Source: Ramlibacter tataouinensis (GTDB lineage Bacteria > Pseudomonadota > Gammaproteobacteria > Burkholderiales > Burkholderiaceae_C). Taken from it: a stretch of 25,138 nt of DNA. Within the stretch, counting starts at the first letter, position 1. Each line of letters begins with the position of its first letter. Position numbers and translations under genes: made by a program. Shown one piece after another: positions 1 to 6,483 of this stretch. The notes beneath the pieces were generated by a model. It ran no database searches. It saw only the letters and a list, made by a program, of their open reading frames with translations, and was not told the origin of the DNA. The stretch covers positions 7,749 to 32,886 of the forward strand of contig DIZF01000072.1 in the NCBI GenBank assembly GCA_002427815.1, written 5' to 3'.

Positions 1-204
1 TTCCTCAGCCACCTGGCCAACATCGGCGACGCCAAGACGCTGGTGATCCATCCGGCTTCCACCACCCACCGCCAGCTCAGCGAAGAGGAGTTGGCGCGGG
101 CCGGGGTGCGGCCCGACATGATCCGGCTCTCGGTCGGGATCGAGGAGGCCGACGACATCCTCTGGGACATCGACCAGGCGCTGCGACGCGCGGCCAACGG
201 CTGA
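1..204 (+). CDS. metY: O-acetylhomoserine aminocarboxypropyltransferase (sulfhydrylase), C-terminal end, partial
   Basis: The window opens inside this gene; only the last 67 residues and the TGA stop are present. The fragment has the C-terminal signature of the Cys/Met-metabolism PLP-dependent enzymes: an IGDAKTLVIHPASTTH stretch (residues 8-23 of the fragment), then RLSVGIEEADDILWDIDQAL near the end. The HPASTTH motif followed by VGIE-DDI-DIDQAL is typical of O-acetylhomoserine sulfhydrylase, which makes homocysteine from O-acetylhomoserine and sulfide. The active-site lysine lies upstream of the window and cannot be checked, so the closely related O-succinylhomoserine sulfhydrylase (MetZ) is not excluded. 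hemE follows 119 bp downstream of the stop on the same strand. I see no terminator between them. Confidence 0.85.
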   Translation, partial: FLSHLANIGDAKTLVIHPASTTHRQLSEEELARAGVRPDMIRLSVGIEEADDILWDIDQALRRAANG

Positions 205-323
205 GCCTCGCCGCCGCTGCTGCGACAATTGGGCCATGACAGCCGAACATTCCCGCACCCGTGGCAACTGCGCTTTCCGGCGCCGGGCCCGGGATGCGTT
301 CACGGCCCAGAGGAGCCCCGCCG

Positions 324-1415
324 ATGAGATTCTCGCCGCTTCAAAATGATGTCTTCCTGCGCGCCTGCATGGGCCTGGCGACGCCGTACACGCCGATCTG
401 GCTGATGCGGCAAGCCGGGCGCTACCTGCCCGAGTACCGCAAAACCCGGGCCCGCGCCGGCAGCTTCATGGGGCTGGCGACCAATACCGACTACGCCACC
501 GAAGTCACGCTGCAGCCGCTGGAACGCTACGGCCTGGACGCGGCCATTCTGTTCTCGGACATCCTGACAGTGCCCGACGCGATGGGACTGGGCTTGAGTT
601 TCCACCTGGGCGAAGGCCCGCGCTTCAGCGCTCCGGTGCGCGACGAGGCCGCCGTGAAGGCCCTGCGCGTGCCCGACCTGGAGAAGCTGCGCTATGTGTT
701 CGATGCCGTGACCTCGATCCGCAAGGCGCTGAATGGGAAAGTGCCCCTGATCGGCTTTTCCGGCAGCCCCTGGACCCTGGCCTGCTACATGGTGGAAGGC
801 GCGGGCTCGGACGACTACCGGCTGGTCAAGACCATGTTGTACAGCCGGCCCGACCTCATGCACCGCATGCTGCAGGTCAATGCCGACGCGGTGGCGGCCT
901 ACCTCAATGCCCAGATCGACGCGGGCGCGCAGGCCGTGATGATTTTCGACAGCTGGGGCGGGGTGCTGGCGGATGGCGCATTCCAGCAATTCAGCCTGGC
1001 CTATACCGCGCGGGTGCTGGCCCAGCTCAAACGCGATCATGACGGCGCCGTGGTGCCGCGCATCGTGTTCACCAAGGGCGGCGCGCCATGGCTGCAGGAG
1101 ATGGGCGACCTCGACTGCCAGGTCCTGGGGCTGGACTGGACCGCGAACCTGGGCCGCGCCCGTGCGCTGGTGGGCGACCGCAAGGCCTTGCAGGGCAACC
1201 TGGACCCGAACGTCCTGTTTGCGCCGCCCGCCCAGATCGAAGCGGAAGCCGTGAAGGTCCTGGACAGTTTCGGCGCACCGCATCAAGGCGAAGGCACCGG
1301 CGCTACCCATGTTTTCAACCTGGGGCATGGCATCAGCCAGCACACGCCACCCGAGCACGTCCAGGTGCTGGTGGATGCCGTGCACACGCATTCGCGCCGG
1401 CTGCGCACCGCCTAA
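324..1415 (+). CDS. hemE: Uroporphyrinogen decarboxylase
   Basis: HemE removes four carboxyl groups from uroporphyrinogen III to give coproporphyrinogen III, a cytoplasmic step of haem synthesis. The 363-residue product has both family signatures: PIWLMRQAGRY (24-34), carrying the substrate-binding arginine, and GFSGSPWTLACYMVEG (144-159). The conserved catalytic aspartate is D79 in FSDIL. I chose the ATG at 324 because AGGAG lies eight bases upstream (311-315), and because MRFSPLQNDVFLRA is the usual HemE N-terminus and gives the usual family length. A longer reading from a GTG at 261 would add 21 unrelated residues. The gene is complete. It is followed by an AT-rich gap with DnaA and IHF motifs before priA. 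Identification is essentially certain. Confidence 0.97.
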   Translation: MRFSPLQNDVFLRACMGLATPYTPIWLMRQAGRYLPEYRKTRARAGSFMGLATNTDYATEVTLQPLERYGLDAAILFSDILTVPDAMGLGLSFHLGEGPRFSAPVRDEAAVKALRVPDLEKLRYVFDAVTSIRKALNGKVPLIGFSGSPWTLACYMVEGAGSDDYRLVKTMLYSRPDLMHRMLQVNADAVAAYLNAQIDAGAQAVMIFDSWGGVLADGAFQQFSLAYTARVLAQLKRDHDGAVVPRIVFTKGGAPWLQEMGDLDCQVLGLDWTANLGRARALVGDRKALQGNLDPNVLFAPPAQIEAEAVKVLDSFGAPHQGEGTGATHVFNLGHGISQHTPPEHVQVLVDAVHTHSRRLRTA

Positions 1416-1491
1416 GCGCCTGATCGGACAACTCGGCATCGGGATGTTCCCTAATGGCCTGGCATTGCAAATTCTTTGCCAGATATATGAC

Positions 1492-1500
1492 TTATGCACA
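1492..1500 (+). promoter_or_regulatory. DnaA box (TTATGCACA)
   Basis: Exact match to the DnaA-box consensus TTATNCACA, 77 bp downstream of the hemE stop. It has the same orientation as the second box at 1670. Confidence 0.6.
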
Positions 1501-1559
1501 AAACACGAAGGCCTGCAAATTTGGCCGGATAGTCTTTGCTACAAAAGCCATAGCGATGC

Positions 1560-1572
1560 TAAGTCATTGATT
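1560..1572 (-). promoter_or_regulatory. IHF consensus site
   Basis: TAAGTCATTGATT on the plus strand is an exact reverse-strand match to WATCAANNNNTTR. It runs into the T-rich stretch at 1566-1576. Confidence 0.5.
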
Positions 1573-1614
1573 TTTAACGATTTGGCTGGCTGCACATTTT
1601 CCGGACATCTAAGC

Positions 1615-1627
1615 CAAGCCCTTGATT
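1615..1627 (-). promoter_or_regulatory. IHF consensus site
   Basis: CAAGCCCTTGATT on the plus strand is an exact reverse-strand match to WATCAANNNNTTR. It overlaps a short hairpin, CCTTGA-TTTT-TCAAGG (1620-1635). Confidence 0.5.
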
Positions 1628-1669
1628 TTTCAAGGCTAGCCCGGCAGCGGAGGCTAACTATCAACAAAG

Positions 1670-1678
1670 TTATCCACA
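1670..1678 (+). promoter_or_regulatory. DnaA box (TTATCCACA)
   Basis: Exact match to the highest-affinity E. coli form of the DnaA box. It lies 97 bp upstream of the priA start and 178 bp from the first box, in the same orientation. Confidence 0.65.
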
Positions 1679-1700
1679 TATTTCGCCCCATCCTGGCAAA

Positions 1701-1722
1701 GTTGATTCAAATCAACGACTTA
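1701..1722 (+). promoter_or_regulatory. 7-bp dyad overlapping an IHF consensus site
   Basis: GTTGATT-CA-AATCAAC (1701-1716) is a perfect inverted repeat. Its right arm is part of AATCAACGACTTA (1710-1722), an exact plus-strand match to the IHF consensus. It lies about 55 bp upstream of the priA start, so it could also be a repressor operator. Confidence 0.45.
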
Positions 1723-1774
1723 AACAGTCTTTCGGAAAACGACGTCAAGTCCAGAGGCTAACCAGAGCTTTTCC

Positions 1775-3817
1775 ATGGCCCATCGGCTTGCCGTTGTCGT
1801 TCCCACCCCCGCCCACAGTTCCCTCGCCGGCGCGCTGAGCTATCGAAGTGAGTTTGCACTCGCGCCGGGCACGCTGGTGCGCGTGCCCCTGGGACGGCGC
1901 GAGGTGCTGGGAGTGGTGTGGGAGGACGACCCGTCGGGCCATCCGGAGCGCTCGGCTGCCGAGGACAAGCCGGTCACCGGCAGCCTCGATGGCATCCCAC
2001 CGCTGTCCGCCAACTGGAGACGTCTGGTTGCATTTTGCGCAGGTTATTACCAACGCAGCCTGGGCGAAGTGGCGATGGCCGGCCTGCCGCCCCAGCTGCG
2101 CGACCTCGACGGGGTCCAGCTCGGGCGCCGCCTGAAACGGCCGTCGGCGCCGACTGCGGCCGCTGCCGGGAGTGCCCTCAACCTGACGCCCGAACAGGAC
2201 GCCGCCCTGCTGTCGTTCGAGGCGGGCAACGGTCCCTTTCTGCTGTTCGGCGCCACCGGCAGCGGCAAGACCGAGGTGTACCTCCAGGCCGTGCAGCGGC
2301 TGCTGGAGCGCGAGCCGCTGGCGCAGGCCCTGGTGATGGTGCCGGAGATCAACCTCACCCCGCAGCTGCAGGAGCGTTTCGTCGAGCGTTTCGGCGCCGG
2401 CCAGGTGGTCGCGATGAACAGCGGCATGACCCACCCGCAGCGCCTGAAAAGCTGGCTGGCCGCTCACACCGGCACCGCACGGATCGTGCTGGGGACGCGC
2501 ATGGCGGTGTTCGCCTCGATGCCGGGGCTCAAGCTGATCGTCGTCGACGAAGAACACGACCCGAGCTACAAGCAGCAGGAAGGCGCCCGCTATTCGGCGC
2601 GCGACCTGGCCGTCTACCGGGGCAAGCTCGAAGGCGCCAAGGTGCTGCTGGGTTCGGCCACGCCGTCCCTGGAAAGCTGGCACGCCAGCGAAAAGGGCCG
2701 TTACCAGCGCCTGCTCATGGCCTCGCGCGTGGGCCAGGGACAGCTGCCGGCGGTACGCGTGGTGGACATGAATTTGCAGCCGAAGCAGACGGTGTTCTCG
2801 ACAGCGCTGCTCCAGGCCATGCAGCAGCGCATCGCCCGGGGCGAGCAGTCGCTGGTCTTTCTCAACCGGCGCGGCTATGCGCCCGTGCTCGCCTGCACCG
2901 CCTGCGACTGGAAAAGCGAGTGCCCGAACTGCAGCGCCTTCCGGGTGTTCCACAAGATCGACCGCACGCTGCGCTGCCACCACTGCGGATACACCGAACG
3001 CGTGCCCAGGGCCTGCCCGGTGTGCGGCAACGTCGACATCGCACCGGTCGGACGGGGCACCGAGCAGCTGGAGGAGCACCTGGGCGAGCTGCTGGCCGAC
3101 GTGAAACAGGCCAACGGCGACAGCGTGCGGATCGCCCGCATGGACGCCGACAGCATGCGGCTGAAGGGCGCGCTCGAACAGCAGCTGGCGCGCATGCACG
3201 CGGGCGACGTCGACATCCTGGTGGGCACGCAGATGGTGACCAAGGGCCACGATTTCCGGCGCATCACGCTGGTGGCAGCGCTCAACGCGGACTCGGCGCT
3301 TTTTTCCAGCGACTTTCGCGCGCCCGAGCGTCTGTTCGGGCTGTTGATGCAGGCGGCCGGCCGCGCCGGCCGTGACGCGGCCCAGGCCGCGGCCAGCGAA
3401 ATGTGGGTGCAGACCTGGCATCCGCAGCATCCGCTGTTTGCGGCGCTGCGCCGGCACGACTACCCGGCGTTCGCCGCCAGCCAGCTGAAGGAGCGCGAGC
3501 AGGCCGGCATGCCGCCGTTCGGCTTCCAGGCCCTGGTGCGGGCCGAAGCGCGCACCCAGGAAGCGGCGCAAGCCTTCCTGCAGGCCGCCAGCGCGGCAGC
3601 GCAGGAGCTCGAAGGCGCCGAGCAGGTGACGCTGTACTCCGCCGTGCCCATGAGCATCCAGCGCGTGGCCAACGTGGAGCGCGCCCAGATGCTGGTGGAA
3701 AGCGCCTCCCGCGGGGCATTGCAGCGCTTCCTGGCGGCCTGGCAACCGGTGCTGCGGGCCACGCGCGAAAAAGGCCTGATCCGCTGGGCCGTGGACGTGG
3801 ACCCGCTGGCGATCTAG
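1775..3817 (+). CDS. priA: Primosomal protein N' (replication restart helicase PriA)
   Basis: PriA is a 3'-to-5' superfamily 2 helicase that recognises stalled forks and reloads the replisome. The 680-residue product is somewhat shorter than the 732 residues of E. coli PriA but has every part: an N-terminal 3'-end-binding domain (about 1-105), Walker A GATGSGKT (159-166), DEEH box (258-261), and a zinc-binding insertion with eight cysteines (374, 377, 383, 386, 401, 404, 414, 417). The helicase C lobe includes GTQMVTKGHDF and QAAGRAGR. The start at 1775 fits the usual PriA N-terminus (RLAVVVPTP); the ribosome-binding site is weak. The gene lies just downstream of the DnaA/IHF region. Its TAG stop overlaps the convergent rsmI stop within a CTAG palindrome, leaving no room for a terminator. 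Confidence 0.97.
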   Translation: MAHRLAVVVPTPAHSSLAGALSYRSEFALAPGTLVRVPLGRREVLGVVWEDDPSGHPERSAAEDKPVTGSLDGIPPLSANWRRLVAFCAGYYQRSLGEVAMAGLPPQLRDLDGVQLGRRLKRPSAPTAAAAGSALNLTPEQDAALLSFEAGNGPFLLFGATGSGKTEVYLQAVQRLLEREPLAQALVMVPEINLTPQLQERFVERFGAGQVVAMNSGMTHPQRLKSWLAAHTGTARIVLGTRMAVFASMPGLKLIVVDEEHDPSYKQQEGARYSARDLAVYRGKLEGAKVLLGSATPSLESWHASEKGRYQRLLMASRVGQGQLPAVRVVDMNLQPKQTVFSTALLQAMQQRIARGEQSLVFLNRRGYAPVLACTACDWKSECPNCSAFRVFHKIDRTLRCHHCGYTERVPRACPVCGNVDIAPVGRGTEQLEEHLGELLADVKQANGDSVRIARMDADSMRLKGALEQQLARMHAGDVDILVGTQMVTKGHDFRRITLVAALNADSALFSSDFRAPERLFGLLMQAAGRAGRDAAQAAASEMWVQTWHPQHPLFAALRRHDYPAFAASQLKEREQAGMPPFGFQALVRAEARTQEAAQAFLQAASAAAQELEGAEQVTLYSAVPMSIQRVANVERAQMLVESASRGALQRFLAAWQPVLRATREKGLIRWAVDVDPLAI

Positions 3818-4728
3818 GCGCTGGCCTCCTTCGCCTTGAGCGCGAGGGCCGACTGGTACAGCTCGTTGCGCGAGCCCCCGGTGATCTCCGCCGCCAGTTT
3901 CACGGCGCTCTTCACGGGCAGTTCCTGCAGCAGCAGCGCCAGCACGCGCAAGCCGTCGTCGCCCTGCGGCGCCTGCGGCGCGGCATGCAGCACCAGGGCA
4001 AACTCGCCGCGCGTGCGCTGCGCGTCGGCCGCCAGCCAGGCGGGCAACCCGGTGCAAGCCAGGGTGGCGATTTCTTCGAATTGCTTGGTCAGTTCGCGGC
4101 CCACGGTGACCGGGCGCTGCCCCAGCGCCGCCAGGGAACGGGCCAGCGCCTCGATCCGGTGCGGCGCCTCCAGCAGCACGACCGCACGCGTTTCCTGGGC
4201 CAGCCGGCCCACGGCGCTCTCGCGCTCGCCCGCCTTGGCCGGCAGGAAACCGGCGAAGACGAAGGCTGGGTCATCGCCCATGGCGCCGGCCACGCTCAAA
4301 ACCGCCGTCACGCTGCTCGCCCCGGGCAGGGGCACGATGCGCAGGCCCGCCTCGCGCACAGCGGCCACCAGGCGGGCGCCCGGGTCGCTCACCGCCGGCG
4401 TGCCGGCGTCACTCGCATAGGCCACCCGCTCGCCGCGCCGCAGGCGTTCGATCACGGCCTGTGCGGCCTGGGCCTCGTTGTGCTGGTGCACGGCCAGCAG
4501 CTGGGCCGGCGACTTGTCGATGCCATAGGCGCGCAGCAGCGCCTGGGTATGCCGGGTGTCCTCGCAGGCCAGCGCATCGGCCAGCTGCAACACGTGCAGC
4601 GCACGCAGGCTGATGTCGGCCAGGTTGCCGATCGGCGTCGCCACGACGTAGAGCGCCGCCTGCGGATAATGCTGCGAAGCCGCCGCTGCGTGCGCGGCAC
4701 TCAGAGCCAGGGCAAAAGAAGCGCTCAA
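3814..4728 (-). CDS. rsmI: 16S rRNA (cytidine(1402)-2'-O)-methyltransferase
   Basis: RsmI methylates the 2'-OH of C1402 in the ribosomal decoding centre using S-adenosylmethionine. The 304-residue protein has the tetrapyrrole-methylase-fold motifs: VVATPIGNLADIS (28-40), ACEDTRHT (54-61), YASDAGTPAVSDPG (about 109-122) and PLPGASS. The C-terminal part, with SRNELYQSALALK, is also typical. No ATG is available at the N-terminus; the only sensible start is a TTG at 4728-4726, preceded by AAGGGA five bases upstream. This TTG shares one base with the ATG of the divergent yraN, so each gene's ribosome-binding site lies on or against the other gene. The stop overlaps that of priA. The E. coli homologue is also beside yraN, diaA and dolP, but with lpoA between; lpoA is missing here. 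Confidence 0.93.
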   Translation of the reverse strand: MSASFALALSAAHAAAASQHYPQAALYVVATPIGNLADISLRALHVLQLADALACEDTRHTQALLRAYGIDKSPAQLLAVHQHNEAQAAQAVIERLRRGERVAYASDAGTPAVSDPGARLVAAVREAGLRIVPLPGASSVTAVLSVAGAMGDDPAFVFAGFLPAKAGERESAVGRLAQETRAVVLLEAPHRIEALARSLAALGQRPVTVGRELTKQFEEIATLACTGLPAWLAADAQRTRGEFALVLHAAPQAPQGDDGLRVLALLLQELPVKSAVKLAAEITGGSRNELYQSALALKAKEASA

Positions 4729-5117
4729 TGGAATCCCTTCACAAGAAGGCCGCTGCGGCCGGCACCACCAAGCAGTCCGGCGACGCCGCCGAGGACCGGG
4801 CCCTGGCCTACCTGGTGGCGGCCGGACTGAAGCTGCTGGCGCGCAATTATCGGACGCCCGGGCGCGGCGGCGGGGAGATCGACCTGGTGATGCGCGATGC
4901 GGGCGGCACCCTGGTGTTCGTCGAGGTGCGACAGCGCAGCAGCCGTTCGCACGGCGGCGCCGCGGCCAGTGTCGGGGCCGTCAAGCAGCGGCGCATCATC
5001 TTCGCGGCGCGGCATTACCTGATGCGGCTGGCCCAGCAGCCGCCCTGCCGCTTCGACGTGGTGAGCGTCGAAGCCGGCACTGTCGAGTGGCTGCAGGGGG
5101 CGTTCGACGCCGGCTGA
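4728..5117 (+). CDS. yraN: YraN family (UPF0102) nuclease-fold protein
   Basis: This 129-residue cytoplasmic protein belongs to UPF0102, small proteins with a restriction-endonuclease/Holliday-junction-resolvase-like fold whose role is unsettled. Visible family features are G18-D19-A20-A21-E22 in the first helix, GGGEIDLVMRD (47-57) and LVFVEVRQR (62-70). E22, D52, E66 and the Q69 position correspond to the putative metal-binding nuclease core. The ATG at 4728 begins one base into the divergent rsmI TTG. The upstream AGAAG is a weak ribosome-binding site. diaA follows after 61 bp that contain a likely promoter. Conservation beside diaA and dolP, as in enterobacteria, supports the identification but not a specific function. 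Confidence 0.88.
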   Translation: MESLHKKAAAAGTTKQSGDAAEDRALAYLVAAGLKLLARNYRTPGRGGGEIDLVMRDAGGTLVFVEVRQRSSRSHGGAAASVGAVKQRRIIFAARHYLMRLAQQPPCRFDVVSVEAGTVEWLQGAFDAG

Positions 5118-5140
5118 GCGGCGCCGGCCCTGCATGGAAC

Positions 5141-5170
5141 ATGACGGGCACACAGGCAGGCGGTTATCAT
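5141..5170 (+). promoter_or_regulatory. Putative diaA promoter, almost leaderless
   Basis: ATGACG (5141-5146, four of six to TTGACA) and TATCAT (5165-5170, five of six to TATAAT) are 18 bp apart. The predicted transcription start near 5177 is only about two bases before the diaA ATG, and no strong ribosome-binding site is visible. Motif-based inference only. Confidence 0.4.
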
Positions 5171-5178
5171 CGCCAGCC

Positions 5179-5778
5179 ATGCTCGAACTCCGGATCCAAC
5201 AGCATTTCATCGACAGCGCCGACCTCAAGTACCAGTCCGCGCAATCCTTGAGCAAGCCGATCGCGGCAGCCATACAGGCGATACTGGCTTGCGTGACCAG
5301 CGGCGGCAAGGTGCTGGCCTGCGGCAATGGCGGGTCGGCCGCCGATGCCCAGCACTTCTCGGCCGAGTTCGTCGGCCGGTTCGAGCGCGAGCGCCCCGAG
5401 CTGGGCGCCATCGCGCTGACCACCGACACTTCCATCCTCACGGCGATCGCCAACGACTACGCCTTCGACCGGGTCTTCTCGAGACAGGTGCGCGCCCTGG
5501 GCCAGGCCGGCGACGTGCTGCTGGCGTTGTCCACCAGCGGCAACTCGGCCAATGTGCTGGCGGCGGTCGAAGCGGCGCATGAACGCGAGATGACGGTGGT
5601 GGCGCTCACCGGCCGCGACGGCGGCAAAATGACGCACGCCCTGCGCGAGACCGATGTACACATCTGCGTTCCTCATGAGCGCACGGCCCGCATCCAGGAA
5701 GTGCATATCCTGGCGCTGCACTGCATTTGCGACGGTGTGGATGCCCAACTGCTCGGAGAACAGGAGCCCCCTCCATGA
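5179..5778 (+). CDS. diaA: SIS-domain protein, DiaA-type initiator-associating protein / phosphoheptose isomerase family
   Basis: This 199-residue SIS-domain protein resembles E. coli DiaA (196 residues), a tetramer that binds DnaA and promotes its assembly at oriC. It also resembles GmhA sedoheptulose-7-phosphate isomerase. Sugar-phosphate-binding motifs are CGNGGSAADAQH (48-59) and STSGNS (118-123). The segment RFERERPELGAIALTTDTSILTAI matches DiaA better than GmhA in my reading, and the yraN-diaA-dolP order supports DiaA. Unlike E. coli DiaA, the first motif is GNGGSAAD, so isomerase activity cannot be excluded. The ATG at 5179 was chosen because MLELRIQQHFIDS is the normal N-terminus; a longer reading from 5134 adds 15 odd residues across the promoter. 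The last codons overlap dolP as ATGA. Confidence 0.85.
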   Translation: MLELRIQQHFIDSADLKYQSAQSLSKPIAAAIQAILACVTSGGKVLACGNGGSAADAQHFSAEFVGRFERERPELGAIALTTDTSILTAIANDYAFDRVFSRQVRALGQAGDVLLALSTSGNSANVLAAVEAAHEREMTVVALTGRDGGKMTHALRETDVHICVPHERTARIQEVHILALHCICDGVDAQLLGEQEPPP

Positions 5779-6446
5779 AACTGAACCGTAAACCTCTGCT
5801 GCCGTGCGTGGGCGCTCTTCTCGCGGCGGCCACCCTGGCCGGGTCGCTGTCGGCCTGCGCTCCGCTGATCCTCGGCGGCGCGGCCGTGAGCGCCATGGTG
5901 GCCATCGACCGGCGCACCTCGGGCGCCCAGCTGGAAGACGAGGGCATCGAACTGCGCGCGGCCAGCCGGCTGCGCGATGCGGTGCCCGCGGGCCACATCA
6001 ACGTCAACAGCTACAACCGCATGCTCCTGGTGACGGGCGAGGTGCCGAACGAACAGGCGAAGCAGTCGGTCGAGCAGTTGGCGGGCCGCGTCGACAACGT
6101 GAAGAACGTCGTCAACGAACTGGCGGTGCGCGGCACTTCGAACTTGTCCGAGCGCTCGTCCGACACGCTGATCACGGGCAAGGTCAAGGCGTCGCTGGTG
6201 GATGAGAAGAGCCTCTACGTCGGCGCCTTCAAGGTGGTGACGGAGCGCGGCATCGTCTACCTGATGGGCCGGGTGACCAAGGGCGAGGCGGACCGCGCCA
6301 CCCAGATCACGCGCTCCATCAGCGGCGTGCAGCGGGTGGTGCGGATTTTCGAGATCCTCACCGACCAGGAGCTCCGGCAACTGGCGCCGGTGCAGGGCAT
6401 CCCCTCGGCAGCAGCGCCGGCGGCGCCCGCCAGCAGCGCCCGCTGA
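5775..6446 (+). CDS. dolP: BON-domain outer-membrane lipoprotein (DolP/YraP-like)
   Basis: This 223-residue lipoprotein has a signal peptide ending in lipobox LSAC (25-28), so C28 should be lipidated and the protein anchored in the outer membrane facing the periplasm. Two BON (phospholipid-binding) domains follow, at about 46-112 and 118-188; each has the usual beta-alpha-beta pattern with a central V-G-V-type turn, for example MLLVTGEVPNE and IVYLMGRVTKGEAD. E. coli DolP supports outer-membrane integrity and BAM function. The ATG at 5775 overlaps the diaA stop by four bases (ATGA) with AGGAG at 5762-5766, so translation is probably coupled. The tail after about 195 is Ala/Pro-rich. A strong bidirectional terminator follows eight bases after the stop. 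Confidence 0.92.
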   Translation: MKLNRKPLLPCVGALLAAATLAGSLSACAPLILGGAAVSAMVAIDRRTSGAQLEDEGIELRAASRLRDAVPAGHINVNSYNRMLLVTGEVPNEQAKQSVEQLAGRVDNVKNVVNELAVRGTSNLSERSSDTLITGKVKASLVDEKSLYVGAFKVVTERGIVYLMGRVTKGEADRATQITRSISGVQRVVRIFEILTDQELRQLAPVQGIPSAAAPAAPASSAR

Positions 6447-6453
6447 CCTCAAG

Positions 6454-6480
6454 GACAAGGGCCGCTACGCGGCCCTTGTC
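6454..6480. terminator. Bidirectional intrinsic terminator
   Basis: A perfect 12-bp stem, GACAAGGGCCGC / GCGGCCCTTGTC, has a 3-nt loop and sits exactly between the convergent dolP and dehydrogenase stop codons. The T-run is short on both sides (TGCTTATTT on the plus strand). Confidence 0.85.
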
Positions 6481-6483
6481 TGC

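Larger units (their letters stand above)
1416..1774. other. AT-rich, oriC-like intergenic region between hemE and priA
   Basis: This 359-bp gap has no credible gene. Bases 1471-1680 are about 57% A+T by hand count, against roughly a third in flanking genes. It holds two exact TTATNCACA DnaA boxes in the same orientation (1492-1500, 1670-1678), three exact matches to the IHF consensus WATCAANNNNTTR (1560-1572 and 1615-1627 on the minus strand, 1710-1722 on the plus strand), a 7-bp dyad (1701-1716), and T-rich runs around 1566-1583 and 1622-1630. For each motif the expectation by chance, with equal base frequencies over both strands, is about 0.01. It may be a replication origin, a relic of one, or the DnaA/IHF-controlled promoter of priA. 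The motifs are seen; the function is inferred. Confidence 0.6.

Noticed and set aside
261..323. Upstream GTG start for hemE
   Set aside because: It adds 21 residues not found in the family, while the ATG at 324 has a good ribosome-binding site.
1620..1635. Hairpin CCTTGA-TTTT-TCAAGG as a hemE terminator
   Set aside because: It is short, about 200 bp from the hemE stop, and has no U-tract after it; it more likely reflects the IHF site it overlaps.
1416..1761. Open frame through the hemE-priA gap
   Set aside because: It starts inside hemE in another frame, has no ribosome-binding site or family resemblance, and overlaps the DnaA/IHF motifs.
1745..4057. 770-codon minus-strand open frame opposite priA
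   Set aside because: Composition is Arg/His/Gln/Ala-rich with no motif; priA on the other strand is certain.
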